DNA of 64,000 nt, taken from the NCBI GenBank assembly GCA_030248295.1, contig JASANH010000510.1, positions 310,001 through 374,000 of the forward strand, in the 5' to 3' direction. A program made the translations under genes and the position numbers. The notes below the pieces were generated by a model, which was given only the letters and a program-made list of their open reading frames with translations, made no database searches and had not been told where the DNA came from. Shown here one piece after another: positions 32,825 to 45,329 of the stretch. The stretch's first letter is position 1. Each line of letters starts with the position of its first letter. The stretch is from Mesodorylaimus sp. YZB2_4. Lineage: Eukaryota; Nematoda; Enoplea; Dorylaimida; Dorylaimidae.

Positions 32825-32960
32825 TTGACTCCGGGGCAGGTACTTGGTTTGTCCGCGGATGAGTCCGTGGGTTAGATGTAGGACTGTCGAGACATCGTCG
32901 TGCATTGCTAAGCTCGTAAAGGATCTTCTGCTCTTAACTGTGGTCTTTACTGGGCCGTCG
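32825..32960. repeat. Dispersed repeat E, copy 2
   Basis: CAGGTACTTGGTTTGTCCGC, ATCGTCGTGCATTGC, CTCGTAAAGGATCTTCT and TGTGGTCTTTACTG match the interior of the 10.2-kb element (11110-11240). Confidence 0.6.
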
Positions 32961-33874
32961 ACATAGGAACTGGCCGCCAGGGTGGACATGTTAGGACCAC
33001 CTGCATTCGACCAGCAGTCAGGCTAGTGTACCATTGCACGGAGCAGTTGCAGGCACCAATGGAAGGCGCGGCAAACACGCCTGAGAGGCTGTTGCTGGAA
33101 TCGGGATCCCTGTGATCGATACTCTGCACGCAACCTTTCTACCAGGCTTAGGCCATCTATAGAAGACCCCGGACAGCTCGCTTGTAAGATCAGCCCGAAC
33201 CCGCCGTCACGTGAAAATATCGTTTGTCGTTACAGATTTACTTGCAACTCCGATTTGGAGATTCGATTTCGCTGAACAAGATTCGCTTTTTTTAGGTTTT
33301 CAACCCTCCCTGGCCAAAGTTGCGGGGCCATACTCTCCAGATCATGGGCCCATGCTAAAAGACGGTTTCGATCGATATCTCCCGAACCGATCAAAGTTTC
33401 GCGAAATCCAATTGGATTAGGGTCATAAGTTAAGTAGCGAAGTCCATCACGCCGTTTATGGCGCCGAAAAGCCCTGCTGCCTGCAAGTATACTGTATGTA
33501 GACTTTGTTTGATACGTAATAAAGCGGTGTTTTTTTTGTGAACCGCACTGAATCATACCATTGCTACCTATCCTCTGTTGTAAGCAGCTGATGACCATAC
33601 CAGACAAGCAAAGACGATGATTTGCCCAAGGCTATTACTCACGCTTTGAAACATAAAACCAGCGAGTCCATGAAGAGTACGTTTTCTGACTTGCCAGCTC
33701 AAACAGTGGCTCTCCTGATGGCAAGTTTTATTGCGCCTGAATTCTGCTATAGGCTCTTTGCGCGTAATTATGTGTCACCCATCCTGGCAAGCAGGCTAGG
33801 GAGGTTGCCGACCGAAGTCGGCGGGAAAGGAACTCCGACTAAAATAGGCAAGTCTTGCGACTGTATCTACGGTT
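32961..33874. other. Intergenic, repeat-like, no gene
   Basis: Several short open frames lack domains and splice sites. A short motif near 33385-33412 (GATCAAAGTTTCGCGAAATC) faintly resembles repeat F. Confidence 0.4.
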
Positions 33875-34147
33875 GGAACGTCAACCCGAGGGGTTGACGT
33901 CTCCCAGCCAGGCCCTGGCCTACTAGGCATGAGGGTTACACCTGCGCGGCTGGGTCACAGCTGTAACCAGCATTCCTGACGATCGGAAGATCAGTATTCT
34001 CCCCTGGCTGATTGTGAGAGACCATTATGGTTGATGTCTCAGCGGCATGGCAGGTATAGTTGCGAGACTTGCCTTGCGCCAGTCGGAGCTTCCTTGTACC
34101 CTAGACTTCGGTCTCTCATGTCTCGCTCCGCCTGGGGGCGCGTTACA
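33875..34147. repeat. Family D repeat, fullest copy
   Basis: It contains, in order, the AACGTCAACCCGAGGGG block shared with 7.4 and 19.0 kb, the ACCAGCATTCCTGACG and TCTCCCCTGGCTG blocks shared with 8.7 kb, and the TTGCGAGACTTGCC, GACTTCGGTCTCTC and CCGCCTGGG blocks shared with 8.8 and 19.3 kb. It defines the family as about 270 bp or longer, and no protein frame is apparent. Confidence 0.65.
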
Positions 34148-34204
34148 CAATACAGCAGCAGACGTGATAAATTTAATTCAGTTATAACTCTAATTTGCTA
34201 GGCA

Positions 34205-34345
34205 TAGTACCCGAGGACCCGACATTTGGATTTCGCGAAATTCTGATCGTTCGAGGGAGTGTCGATCAAGAACGTCATCTGCAGTGTGGACCCTTATAGT
34301 GTAAAAAAACGGGTCCGCAAATTTGACCAAGGAAGGGTTGGAACA
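34205..34345. repeat. Dispersed repeat F, copy 2
   Basis: Matches 25978-26095 in the same order and orientation, as described for that copy. Confidence 0.55.
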
Positions 34346-35630
34346 TATCCCTGCTCTCAACTGCCTCCCATGAGAAGTATCGCGTGCCAAGCACCTGCCC
34401 GCATTGCCCAATATAGTTTTACTTGCCAAAAAAGCGCTAAGATCTTGACATGAGAATCGGGATGATTTTGGAATAAGCTCGGTAAGAAAACACGCCCTTG
34501 GCTAAAATCATGGCGAGGTTCTTGCGAAAATTTTTGTCACGACTTTTTCATGCCGGACCCAGCCTCCAGGAACTTGCGGAATGAGCATAAAACTACTATA
34601 ATCTTGCTAAGACACTCGTCGGCGGTGAGGAAGATCATTTTAAGGCGCGAAAAAATTCGCGGGAAACACGAAATGCGGGCGCGATTACGCCCCATCCAAT
34701 GCCGCTGACGTGGGCTGCAGGATAGAAATGGGCACTTTTAAATTGCCAGTAAGAAGAATCGTGGACGCAAACGACATCCTGAAGATGACAGAACATTGCC
34801 ATGCTCATAAGACTCAGGAACTTTGACTGTGTTTCCAAAGTGGATAAAGAAGAGGCTGCAACTTCTTTGCAATCCTAGTAACCTCGCACCCTCGGCGTCT
34901 ATGAGGCCATGAGTTCTTCTGCTCGCCAGTATTCATGTGTATCTGATTTTTTCCTGGCACAAAATCATCTACGGCAGCCAAAAGATGCTGTACAAATAAT
35001 TTCCCAGGCTTTTGCAAATGAAATCCGGTTGACAGGGGACGAGAAAAAAAGGACAAGGAAGCCTTTGACTAACATAAAAGTTAGTAGGTGCCTACCACTG
35101 TTAGGGTCTCGAAGGCATTATTAAATTTACTGTAGATAGTGTAACTCCGAGTTCAGCACAGTTCTGATGTGAAAAGAGAAAAACTGCCACGTAACCGCCT
35201 ACTACCCCATTTCCATATTGAGACTATGCAATCACCTTGTTACGCTTGAGTGCATTTGTTCATAATGCATTCACTCCATAAGCGACCAGATCCAGTCTTC
35301 TAACGCTGTTAAACCTTTGAAAATTGCTCACATTCTCTTGGCGAGGAACTCCCCCGCTATCCTCATATTTCTTAAAAACCTCTTGACCTACTTTTCGCTT
35401 TCTGCTCATCCATAATAAGGGTTAATTAGTAGAGAAAGATCGAGTCTTTGCACTAGAAAATTGCAGGGATGCCAGGGGCAGCTGAGCTCATCGTCTAACC
35501 CCTCATTATTATCATTCACAGTGATGTATCCTATTCGATGCATGCGCATGGAGGTTGTGCTCATTTGCAGTTACGTTTCCACGCAGGTAGGCCTGACACA
35601 TTCTTTCTGGTTAAGCTGACTTGATCCAAC
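34346..35630. other. Intergenic upstream of the Kunitz-like gene
   Basis: No gene was recognised and no strong promoter motif was seen. Confidence 0.4.
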
Positions 35631-37005
35631 ATGAACTGCTACTTTCGGTGTGTACTCCTGTGGGGAGCAATGTCAATAATAATACGTTGTCATGCTCAGT
35701 ATTGGGCTGGTGGCGGATACGTTGGAAAACGTAAGTGAAAATGCGATGAGCTTGTATGGAAAGCTTGCTATCGCGCGTCTGTGCGGCGGGGCTAAGCTGG
35801 CAACTACAGTGACAGTTGACAAAGGGCATTTAAATGCTTATTGCACTAATAGCGAGCACTGTCATTCGCATTAGCAATGACGGAAATTGGAAGCTGTCAT
35901 GGCGCAAATTATTGTATCAAAGCTTGTCAAACGTCCCACATGACCAACGTGCACTGCACGCACTGATCGTGATATAAGTCTCATTCTCATTCGCAGCCTA
36001 TGATCAGTATCAATACGCGAAGGGCAAAGCATTGGTTGTCCAGCCTCAATGGATCAATTCACAGCCGATCATCGCGCCAGCTCCAGTAATGGTTGCTGCC
36101 CCGTTACCTCAGACCACATTTCATCACCCGCCACCATTCGAGCCACTGTTCGCCACTTGGCCAGGTGGCGTATATCCTGGAGCGTTGGTGCAAACGAAAA
36201 GTTACTACAGCTGCTTAGGGGTGTTTCCATTGAGAGTCGTATGCCCAGATGGGCGGGATCCACAAATGGTGGTGCGGTGGAGAAGACAGGTGGGTACTCC
36301 CAACTGCCTAACCGTATGTGGGTAGATCCTATATCCCATATAAAGGAGCCCGATCTCTTTACGATTGCATCTGCATAACCAGCCATAGGTTGTTGCAGGA
36401 CTGTCTAGGATGTACTGTGGATACTCGTATTTCATACAGGGTAGGAAACTCGACACATTGTTACGGCATCTTCTTAAAACTTCAGAACTTTAGGCTATTT
36501 TACTGAGCTGCAGGATTTGTGCTTCTAAAATCTATTTACATAGTAGGAAACTCATACTTTTTGAAGCATGATGGTAGGCACTGTGCATACAGTCTAAAAT
36601 GGTTTCTCTCCGTTTATCATTCATCTTTTGGTTCATGACACAAATTTCATTGAGGTGCATCGGATCGGAGCTTTGAAGGATATCCTCAAAGGTCTGATAT
36701 ACCTGAATTTACTACTCGCTTAAAAAAGGTGCAAAAAGAATCGATTTAAATACTGAGTAAAAGTTGGTAGTCTATTATCGACTGATAACTTAAAACTGAA
36801 ATTCTGGGCTAACAAAGCTCGTTCATTCTAGGACTATCGATGCGACAGTTATATCTATGCATACTGCGGCAGCTCGGACCAAGTGAAAGATGGGGTAGTG
36901 ATTTATGAAGAGGACTGCTATCAAAATTGCTTCACCGCTGAAGAACGGCTTTTTATACCGTACTATAAAGGTATAGTCGTCAGCAGACCATTAAAACATA
37001 AATGA
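35631..37005 (+). CDS. Secreted protein with a divergent Kunitz-like domain (3 exons, 188 aa)
   Basis: Exons 35631-35730, 35997-36289 and 36832-37005; all phases agree. The start codes for a hydrophobic leader (MNCYFRCVLLWGAMSIII, cleaved near CHAQ). A proline-rich spacer follows (about residues 34-100). Then come six cysteines in a Kunitz-like order: CLGVFPLRVVC, then VVRWRRQDYRC, DSYIYAYC, and EEDCYQNC. The gaps C3-C4 (7) and C5-C6 (3) are exactly those of BPTI-Kunitz domains; C1-C2 (9), C2-C3 (18) and C4-C5 (16) are longer than usual. The typical RWYY and glycine pair are altered. Such proteins usually inhibit serine proteases, but the long loops make that uncertain. A decayed duplicate of part of exon 2 lies downstream at 37183. 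Confidence 0.65.
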
Positions 37006-37182
37006 CGCGGCACTAATGTCCATAGTGTGATAGATTATGACTAGCAGACTTAGCAGCTAGAGATGACACGATCGTATGTCTGATATCCAAGAAATTATCA
37101 TGACTAGTTATTCACAAAATATTATAGTGTTATTATTGATAGCTTATCTTATAATATAGCAGTAAAATCTGACAACAACTGC

Positions 37183-37225
37183 AGTTGCTTGGGAGTTTCC
37201 ATTGAGAGTCATCTGCCAAGTTGGT
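37183..37225 (+). pseudogene. Decayed duplicate of the Kunitz exon
   Basis: AGTTGCTTGGGAGTTTCCAT and the following TGAGAGTCATCTGCC match the Kunitz exon at 36209-36248 but lack one base, which breaks the frame. It lies 180 bp after the stop codon of the gene, suggesting a local duplication that decayed. Confidence 0.5.
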
Positions 37226-37474
37226 CGCGCGGTGACGAATACTCACTTTTTTGAAAAAGACCCTTCACTGTTCCTATAAAATTTGAAAATACATAATACT
37301 GCTTATATAATAGATGAAATGGTCTTTGCGTGATCTGTGCGCGCATGCACACCTCGAGACAAATTTGCATATTTCTGTATTCGTAAGTTTTCTCTTTTTG
37401 TGACAAAAATTCTGAGTAAGGTCGCTAAAAATTGAGTGTTATCGGTAATAAAACTCTGCTATTGTGGGTTCGTA

Positions 37475-39234
37475 ATGGGACGTCGATGTATTGTTAATGG
37501 ATGCACGTCTAAAGCGGAGGCGATAGAATTTTTATCAGAAATTTCGAAAAACGGTCATGCCCGTTGTCCCGTTCATTATGTCGATACAAACGAATGCAAA
37601 TGTTCTGCAACGACGAAATTGTTTTCCGATTACGCATTTCCAAAAAGTCCTGCCCTGCGGAAGCTGTGGTCTCTATTACTAAAATTGGGAGATAATTATC
37701 GCCCAAAAACAAACGAAATCGTGTGCTCTAAGCATTTTAATTTGGCAACGAAAGGGTCGAATGTGCAACGCCAGAAGGTTCCGATCCTGCATATTGGTCG
37801 GCCGGATTCTGAAATCCAACACATTTTGAGCGCTCATGTGGCGACAGTGATCGAGCAGCAAGTAGTTATCGGATTGTCGAGTCCAACCAAGAAATCTGTC
37901 AACGCTCATTCGGTCGATGCGACAGTAGCAATTAATTCGCTGGAAACAACTGAAAATGTTGTAAAACTACGATCTGATCCTAACGACAAGGAATCCATGG
38001 CGGGATTTTGTAGGTTCCATGCATTTTCGTAAATCTTTTGTACTTGCATACAGTAGATACATGATATTTAGGCGATGATTTTACGAATATGGTGGAAAAC
38101 GCGAGTCAACCGATTTGTTCAACAAATTTCGTCGCTTGCGCCCAAGAGGAAGTAAACGAAGCGAAGGTGGTCATCTTTGATTTGAAGTCGAGAGAAGACG
38201 TTCAGTCTGCGAGCTCGCGGCCAGCGAAAATCAGCGGAGTGAGCAGAAGTCTCGAGAAAATGAAAAGAATTCCATTGACCGTGGTCAGACGAGAAGCGGA
38301 GACGGATCTCGACATAGACGGAATGGCCGACGAAGACTTTCGAATTTTATTCGGAGTCGAGAGGAAAATCTGTAAGTTGTTGTTCGAAAAATTGGAACCA
38401 GTCGCGCGTTCTGCCACTTATTGGAAAGGGGACTCCAAGACCACTGAGGAACAAAGGCCAACCACGTCGAAACAGAAGTCGCAGCGAGTATACATGAACG
38501 AGCTCTTGTGCTTCTTGCTGCATCTTCGTCACAAACCAAATATGGAATTTCTCTGCTTGATTTTCAATTGGTCGGCTGAGTGGATATCGGAAATTATTAA
38601 CACGTGGTTGGATATTTTTTCGCGACAGCTCGAATGGAAGGTGCGGCTTCCTGACCCACTGACTTGCCGTCGAGTATTGCCACCAGCCATGGCCAGCGTG
38701 TACCCGAGGCTTCGATGTATCATCGATTGCATGGAATTATTCGTTCAATGCCCTGATGGAACACCCGAACAAGCAGCCGCTTATAGCGAATACAAGAAAT
38801 ATACTTCATGCAAGGTCTTAGTCGCAATTTCGGGCAGTGGTCTAGTCGCCTTTGTATCGTCAGCGTGGGCTGGGGGAACTAGCGATAACTGCATCTTCAA
38901 ACATTGCGGATTATTGGAGCTTCTGCAAAACGGTGATCAAGTATTAGCGGACAGTAGCTTCCGAATAAACGACGAATTATTACGACGTGGCATCGAAATC
39001 AACATTCCCCCGGCCAGAACTGGCGTCCCTCAGTTTCTAGCAGATCACGTATTTGAAGGCCAGCGTATTGCTCATAGAATTCGTGTTGAGCGGGTCATTA
39101 AACGTATGAAATCGTACCAAATTTTGCAAGGTGTCTTGCCAATGAGTCCGTTTGTGGACGAAATTTTTAAATGCGTGGCTATCCTTGTTAACTTGCAACA
39201 TGAAATCGCCCATTCCGATGGTAATGTTTTATGA
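37475..39234 (+). CDS. THAP zinc finger plus DDE transposase (Harbinger/ISL2EU-type) protein
   Basis: Exons 37475-38009 and 38072-39234 (62-bp intron), 565 residues, fully open. The N-terminus is a THAP finger: C-x4-C in RRCIVNGC, FPKSPALRKLW, and C-x2-H in IVCSKHF. An unusual insert with extra cysteines (RCPVHYVDTNECKC) lengthens the gap between the zinc-binding pairs. A short linker and helical region precede a DDE_Tnp_4-type core. Its acidic triad is likely the Asp in CIIDCMELF, the Asp in LADSSF (the family usually has ADRGF) and the Glu in RVERVIKRMK. Such proteins cut and paste DNA elements or are domesticated regulators. I found no terminal inverted repeats within about 300 bp on either side, so domestication or an eroded element are both possible. 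Confidence 0.85.
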
Positions 39235-39376
39235 TACGTCCTTGTGTTTTACTTTTCGTTCGCTTTTTTATTGGACGGTTTTGTTTCGTTTGTTTTTCGT
39301 CATGCAGGATGACGAGGGGGGAGGCTGGCTCCAAATTGCTGAATGCTAAATTCCGAACAATTTTTTTAAATTTTTG

Positions 39377-39787
39377 TTCGAGCCGAAGCCCCCTTTGCCT
39401 ATAGCCGGCCAGCAGTCAAACCTTAGCAGGGCTGTGCAGGGACCAGCACACACAGCAGCTTCCCTCTGCGTGTCTCCACTAGGAGCACCTTCGCGCGAGG
39501 GCATCCTGGATTGCTCACCGACTTGCTCGGACGATCACGGGTGGGCTTTAACCTCTGTCGGTGTTAACCAGCCGAGACTGTCTCCTCGTTTGGCGTCCAT
39601 CTCTCCCCTCGGAGTACCTCGGCGGTGCCGGGTGAGTCACCCAAGGCCTGGCGTGCAAGGTCAGCGAGGGTTTATGGTTCGTAAACCGACCTCCATAACC
39701 GGGGATCGAACCCAGGACGAGTCCAGCCACTCGCTCCCAAGCAATACGGAGAGACAAATGGCGAACCACTGCACCACCGCGGCCGCA
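39377..39787 (-). mobile_element. tRNA-derived SINE, copy 5 (best preserved)
   Basis: Minus strand: GCGGCCGCGGTGGTGCAGTG holds the A box (TGGTGCAGTGG). About 65 bp on, GGGTTCGATCCCCGG holds a perfect B box. The body includes GGGTGACTCACCCGGCACCG and the GGAGACAGTCTCGGCTG segment, ending near GGGGGCTTCGGCTCGAAC. It begins about 140 bp after the THAP gene stop. Confidence 0.88.
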
Positions 39788-41012
39788 AGATGCTGAACAA
39801 TGCCAGCATCCGACCGTCAGCGTGACTGGTCTGCTGATCTGCTTGAAGAAATGAAATATCAAAATTGGGTTGACGTCTTTGGCACCACGCCCTCATCAGC
39901 CTGACCTGGTTCATCGCTGTCTATATCTGATAAGACAACTCAAAAAAACTCAGGAGGACAAACCTGCTCCAAAGAGGGACTCAATAGCAATTTGGGACAA
40001 CTTGGGATTTTTCAATTATTATAACTAGTGTGCCACACAGTTTTATTTTTATGCAGAAAGCCGTCAAAATTATGATTTTCAATTCGGCAGATGCGCAGTC
40101 GGGTCGGATTGAGCCGATCCACCCATCGTTTCGGTGAGTTGGTCGATGCTGGGAGCGATGATTTTTCAGGGTGAATATTTGCTGGGCGATGTCAAGGCGA
40201 AATGGACGAAAAGTGGATTTGGGGGGGGGGGGGGAGTATAGGAAAACGCATTTGGTGGACGTCCTCTATGGAGCTCTGCATAGCAAATAGGTTCCTGGAT
40301 ATACAATACTGCATATACTGTATTTTTCCATAAGCTTGAGCAAAAGCACGTTCGTAAAATACAACTTGCTGTACGCAGTCCCCATGAACAAGTACAAAAA
40401 GTAGCACATTTAAGATGAGTGTCACATTTTTTGAATCACGAGATTATTAAAATGCAGTTACACTTTTTCTCAATCATCAGTCTGTCGAACGTATTGCGCA
40501 TACTACAACTCATGAATTTATACATGTTCGCACATTAGACAAACTTACTTTATTGTCTAATGAAGAAGATTGTGAATACCGTATGGCCTATATTCATGCG
40601 AATAGAAAATATTATTACACTTACTGTACAGTTATGCTGCGCGAACTGTAACGTTCGTACCTACAGTAGTCGCATAAATTAGGCTGACAGGTCTTACTAT
40701 TATCAAGTTGTTGGTGTCTGGAAAATTGTTCAGCACCGTGTTAGTATCCAACACTTTTTGCCTTTGCGTTCAAGCACTTGGACATGCACTGTTTTCTTCC
40801 ACATGTTCGTGTCATCACGAGCACATTGCGACGTTAAAATATAGCGTATTTTCACAAAACACGAAACTTAAAAATTTTTGCTAGACGGCAGGTAGGTGCA
40901 TACATTATGCCCATGGTAGACTACTGTATATCACGTCGTATTCATATCACACTTTGTCTCTGTCGCATTTACAGTGTAGCACAGTGAAAGCAGGCTGGCC
41001 CGCGGATAAGAC
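39788..41012. other. Intergenic
   Basis: Nothing is coding. A G homopolymer of about 14 lies at about 40219-40233. A weak GTCGGGTCGG word at 40098 recalls the 28-kb MITE family. Confidence 0.4.
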
Positions 41013-43084
41013 TCATTTTGTCTCTTCTGATTGCACCAAGCTCTCAGTAATCACATGGTTGACACTCGTCTGCACCTTACCCAGCCAATGTCGAAGTAAT
41101 TCCATCTCAAATTGGTCGCCTATGGTCTGTCTGGTTCGCAAATTTCGAATTTCGTCGGCAGAAAAACGCCGCAAGGGTGTCACGTGGTAGACGAGAGCCT
41201 CCTCGTTTGGCACTATAACTTTCCCAAATCCATCCTCGTGAGTCCATACAAAATGCACCCCTTGCCTTCGTACGGCAGCAGGTTTCACGACGCTCTTCGG
41301 TCTGGATGGAAAGTGATCGATATGCCCATCAGGGGCTCGAAGCAGTTCAGCTGCTGAGGCATTAAAATGCCGAAATCCGACACGACTCAACATTTGATGG
41401 TGACTGCGCACCTTGTTTGATCCGCCGATCACATCGTCTTGAATCAGGCTTTCATACTGATTAAACCATCGACTAAGCAATTCAAAAGTTGTTCGATTGC
41501 CTTCAAACCTGGGTTTTTCAAACTGGCTAGTCGTTTCAATAGGTCTGTCCGAATCATAAAGCTCGCTGTGAGTGATACTGACCGGGGCAATATCGTCGCT
41601 ATAAACTCTGACATGTTCAAAAATAAAGCTGCCAATATCTTTCCGATCAATATCCATTAGAAAGGATAATACTGACCGATTTTGATAATTATCAAAAGTA
41701 CTGATTTTCAATCGATTGTATGGGAGCAGCACAATGAGCTCATCTAAATCCACATGAGCCACGAATCGTGAGCGTCCACGTTCGCGATATCCGCAATCAT
41801 TCATAGCCAATACCTGACCATTATAGCTTATATGCTTATTCAAAATATTGATTTGCTGCCGATCATAATCAGCGATAGGTGGCAGTTCAGGCCAATCGAT
41901 AATTTCCAAATCGATTTTTTGGTTTTTCAGATAAAAATCGATGACATTCTGAACATTCGATGACCAGGATCGACGATAGAGCACGAACCGAGTTGCACCT
42001 TGCAATTGATAATATTCTAGGAATATAATAAGCGACAAGTGATCGATCCAGTCGAACATAGGTGCAAGGCACATAGTTAGATTATGCTTGATTACAGCAG
42101 CCTCAGTGGATGAGCGATAAATGGGAACCACGGGAGTTCGAGGCCACGAAGAAAGCAGCTCGCGATCAGATGCGATACAAGAAGCCAGTTCCAGGGGCAG
42201 CAGTGAAATTGAATTGATGGACGGCACTGACTCATCTTGGGTTCCTTTAGACTCGTGCATTGTGGGCAGAGGGCAATCGACGAAAAAGGACTCGAAACGA
42301 TCGCAGTCCCACCAACAGTCCAAACGAATCAGATCGTAATGACCGACTGACATTGGTTGCTGGAATGGGGCACCTACAAAATGTACGGTATAACGCCTAG
42401 ATACACTAATCTTTTATCTAATTTTTCACAAATTGCGCATATGCTGCATTCGTTCTCCGACTCGCAGAATTTTCATGAAGGAAACACACTGGATCTAATA
42501 ACGCCTGTCACTGTTGAAAGCTCCTACACTAGAACGTGACATCCTCAATTCATGTTTCAGCCAGAATTCTTCATGATCATTTCATGATTTCAGGCATATG
42601 ATCCCGCAAAAAAATGACCAAACTCACCATCTTTGACCCTTTCGGTTTTTTGCCCAATTGTGGTGGCTTGCACAGTATTGCTATCATTTTCATAAAAATA
42701 GCACGCAACTGGTTGACATTCATCAGTATGTTTTAGGACCAATACCCGCACTATGTTCGATTCTGGTAAGTGATAAGCCGAATAGACAACCATACGTCGT
42801 GCATATACACCAAGCCAAGGTGGTTGAGAGGACAAGGCAGAAAGATTTCTTCTTGAAACTTTAGAATTTTTACAAATCGAATTTTTCGAATCTGTGGGTT
42901 CTGTAAATATTTTTAAAGAAGATTGCGGATAGACAAATTTCGAATTCAATTTAGGGCAGCGAATGTCAATTAATGCCAATGCACTTATCGTAAAATCGTA
43001 GGGAACATAAAAAACGTATGCAAAGACTGAAAGGCATGTTAAAAGCACAAGAACAAGAAAGCGCCGTTTGACAGGCATCCACAT
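41013..43084 (-). CDS. GT92 (DUF23) family glycosyltransferase, type II membrane protein
   Basis: Two exons, 43084-42628 and 42346-41013, join in phase (GATG|GTGAGT...TGTCAG|TCGGTC) to give 596 residues. The N-terminus is cytosolic MWMPVKRRF then one signal-anchor helix (VLVLLTCLSVFAYVFYV), as in Golgi glycosyltransferases. The catalytic region contains CLAPMFDWIDHLSLIIFLEY, then GATRFVLYRRSW, the CGYRERGRSRFVAHVDLDEL block (DxD-like DLDE metal site), and a C-terminal FVWTHEDGFG...VYHVTPLRRF. GT92 enzymes in nematodes transfer galactose to fucose on N-glycans; the acceptor here is unknown. A spurious longer start (MSVGHYD) exists in the unspliced second exon. Confidence 0.9.
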
Positions 43085-43843
43085 TATTAATTATTTACAG
43101 CATCAAGATTTATTGTTTTTAAAAACGCAGCACCAGGCAGCTTGACAGCGAGCGAAAATTCTGCCACGCCACTTCTACTTCTACTTTTTCTCGCCGTTAA
43201 TAGCAAGGCTAACATAAATAATACTCGCACACACGGACCGAATAAGGCTGTTATAAGTGTCCACGCGATTACTCACGTCATGGGCTGCGTTGGTAAAGGG
43301 TCTGGACGTCTGGACGAGGGCATGCTGTGTGGTGATCCTTGCCTGACCAGATGTGCAGCCTCATGGGCTACAATGAATTCGTTCAGAGGTCAAAAAATAG
43401 TGCACGTTATGCATCCCATGCATTTGATGCTGCATGCTCATTATTTATCAGTCAGCAGAAAACTTTCTTCTGATTCAACGCGCTTGGCTCGTGCTTTTAC
43501 AATATACAACTTACTATCAGCATAGCTACAGCGAAAGCAGCAAAATGCCACGTGAAAATGGATTTCTCGCATTTACGCATGCTGTCAAACTGTTCTCCAG
43601 ACATTGAAGAACACTTCGTGCGTATGAGTACTTCTTCTGTTAACCGTGTATAAATTTCGCATAATGAACTCCCATTGATTTACAGGTACAAAGCGCATTA
43701 TTACAGACTGCTGTTACATACAAAGTAATTTTAGCAGTCGAAGAAAATTCTTGCTGTGTACTAAACGTAGACTAAAAAAACGGGCGAGGGTATATTTGCA
43801 GATCGCTAATCAATAGAGTGTTATGTCATAGACTCCAGTCGGG
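43085..43843. other. Gap with a doubtful small secreted frame
   Basis: A plus-strand frame at 43142-43525 (127 codons) begins MTASENSATPLLLLLFLAVN, signal-like, 58 bp from the GT92 start and divergent to it. No splice or domain support was found, so it is not called as a gene. Confidence 0.3.
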
Positions 43844-45329
43844 TAGTGTTGCATTTGACGTCAATGTCAAAGTCAAAATCCCGTCAAAATCGTATGCTTT
43901 CAAAATTCCGTCAAAGTCAACATTATTGTCAAAAAAATTTTTGGCCTCAGTCAAAGTCAATGTCAAAGTCAAAAATCTTGCGAGATGTCAAAAAATTTTG
44001 ACATTTTGCGCATGCATTATTCAAATCCATGAGCCAAGACCAAGAGTTTACGAGTAAGATTTTCCCTACTCATCTCTGTATACCGTTTCGAATCGCTCGT
44101 TCTGATGTCGTTTCAAAACATGCTGAGCCACTTCCTCACAGTTTTGTAAAAGATTCCTTGCAACTTGTGGTAACTGTCTGTTAGAGTAAGGCGGGTTTTG
44201 TTTCAGTTTCACAGAATCTTTTTGAGAAGATAGAGTTTTACTTTTTCCTGTGACAATAAAAGCATTCAGATAACGACCAAAACCACGTGCCAAAACGGAC
44301 CAGGTCATGAGTGACGTTTTATCAAAATATTGAGCGAGCGGAAATGAGCCGTCAATTGAATTTTGTTGAAATTGAAAAATTTTGTTCGGACTTTCAGGCA
44401 TGTCGTGTCATGTGTGTGAGGGAAAGGGCCAGTAGGACTAGTAAAGCGAGATGGTCCACCCCGTGTTACGGTAATATGAAAAAGAATTACAATGTAGACA
44501 GTGCTTGACCTCTGGCTTTCCATTTTGAACAAAAACAACCTTCCACTCTAGCTTAGCCCATCAGTTCAAAATTTTATGAAGCGATCCATTTAGTTATCTG
44601 ACCCAATCAAGTACAGGCAATAGGAAGCTCAGGGAAATTCAAGAATTTCCAGGAAAGCAGACGCTCTTTCTTTTCACCGAGACCCACGCCCGGGCTCACG
44701 TCACAAATAAGATTTAGCATGCTCTATCATGATGACATGCCAGCATGCCAGTTTATTCGAGGACTGGTTGTATGGCAATACTTATCTGATGCATCTGCCG
44801 GTCAGTTTGATTCAGGGAAGCTTCACAGCGCTGCAGCCTCACAATATTTCATTTGTGCCATCTCCCCACTCTGGTGATCTGCGCAGTAAAATGTCGTCAT
44901 AAGGGGTAGATCAGGATCAGGGCAATCCCAAGCGGGATCGGGATTTTTGCATTTTTCTTTTTTTTGCCTATTTCGCATTAAAGCAAACTTTTTAGGAATC
45001 CAGATTTTTTTAAGCTTTTCCTTACGGTTAGGCCGATTCTTAATCATTATATACGTACAAGGTGAAATTGTACAACTCCTGGTTGTTGCGCTAGCCTGAT
45101 CTTAATCCTCCTCCTCCTCCTCGTCTTCTTCCCCTGAACAAGAAATCGCATGTGCTGGAACTCGACAATGGCTGGACGGATTTTGATCAAAATTGGCAGG
45201 ATTGTAGATTCGGCCGAGGCCGATGTCATGGGGGCTCCGTGTGCGGCGGTGCGTCGCATCCCTCCTCGAATTTTCGTCCCCTCTTCCAAGCAATGTTAGA
45301 AAATCGGCTTTTCAAATGTAAACAGGAAT

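Noticed and set aside
36032-36325. 97-codon frame starting MVVQPQW taken as a complete gene
   Set aside because: Splice sites at 35997 and 36290 and matching phases make it the middle exon of the Kunitz-like gene.
39374-39796. 140-codon plus-strand open frame
   Set aside because: It is the antisense of the best preserved SINE copy, with no independent support.
43142-43525. 127-codon plus-strand frame with a signal-like start
   Set aside because: No splice sites, domain or polyadenylation signal; kept only as a note in the gap entry.
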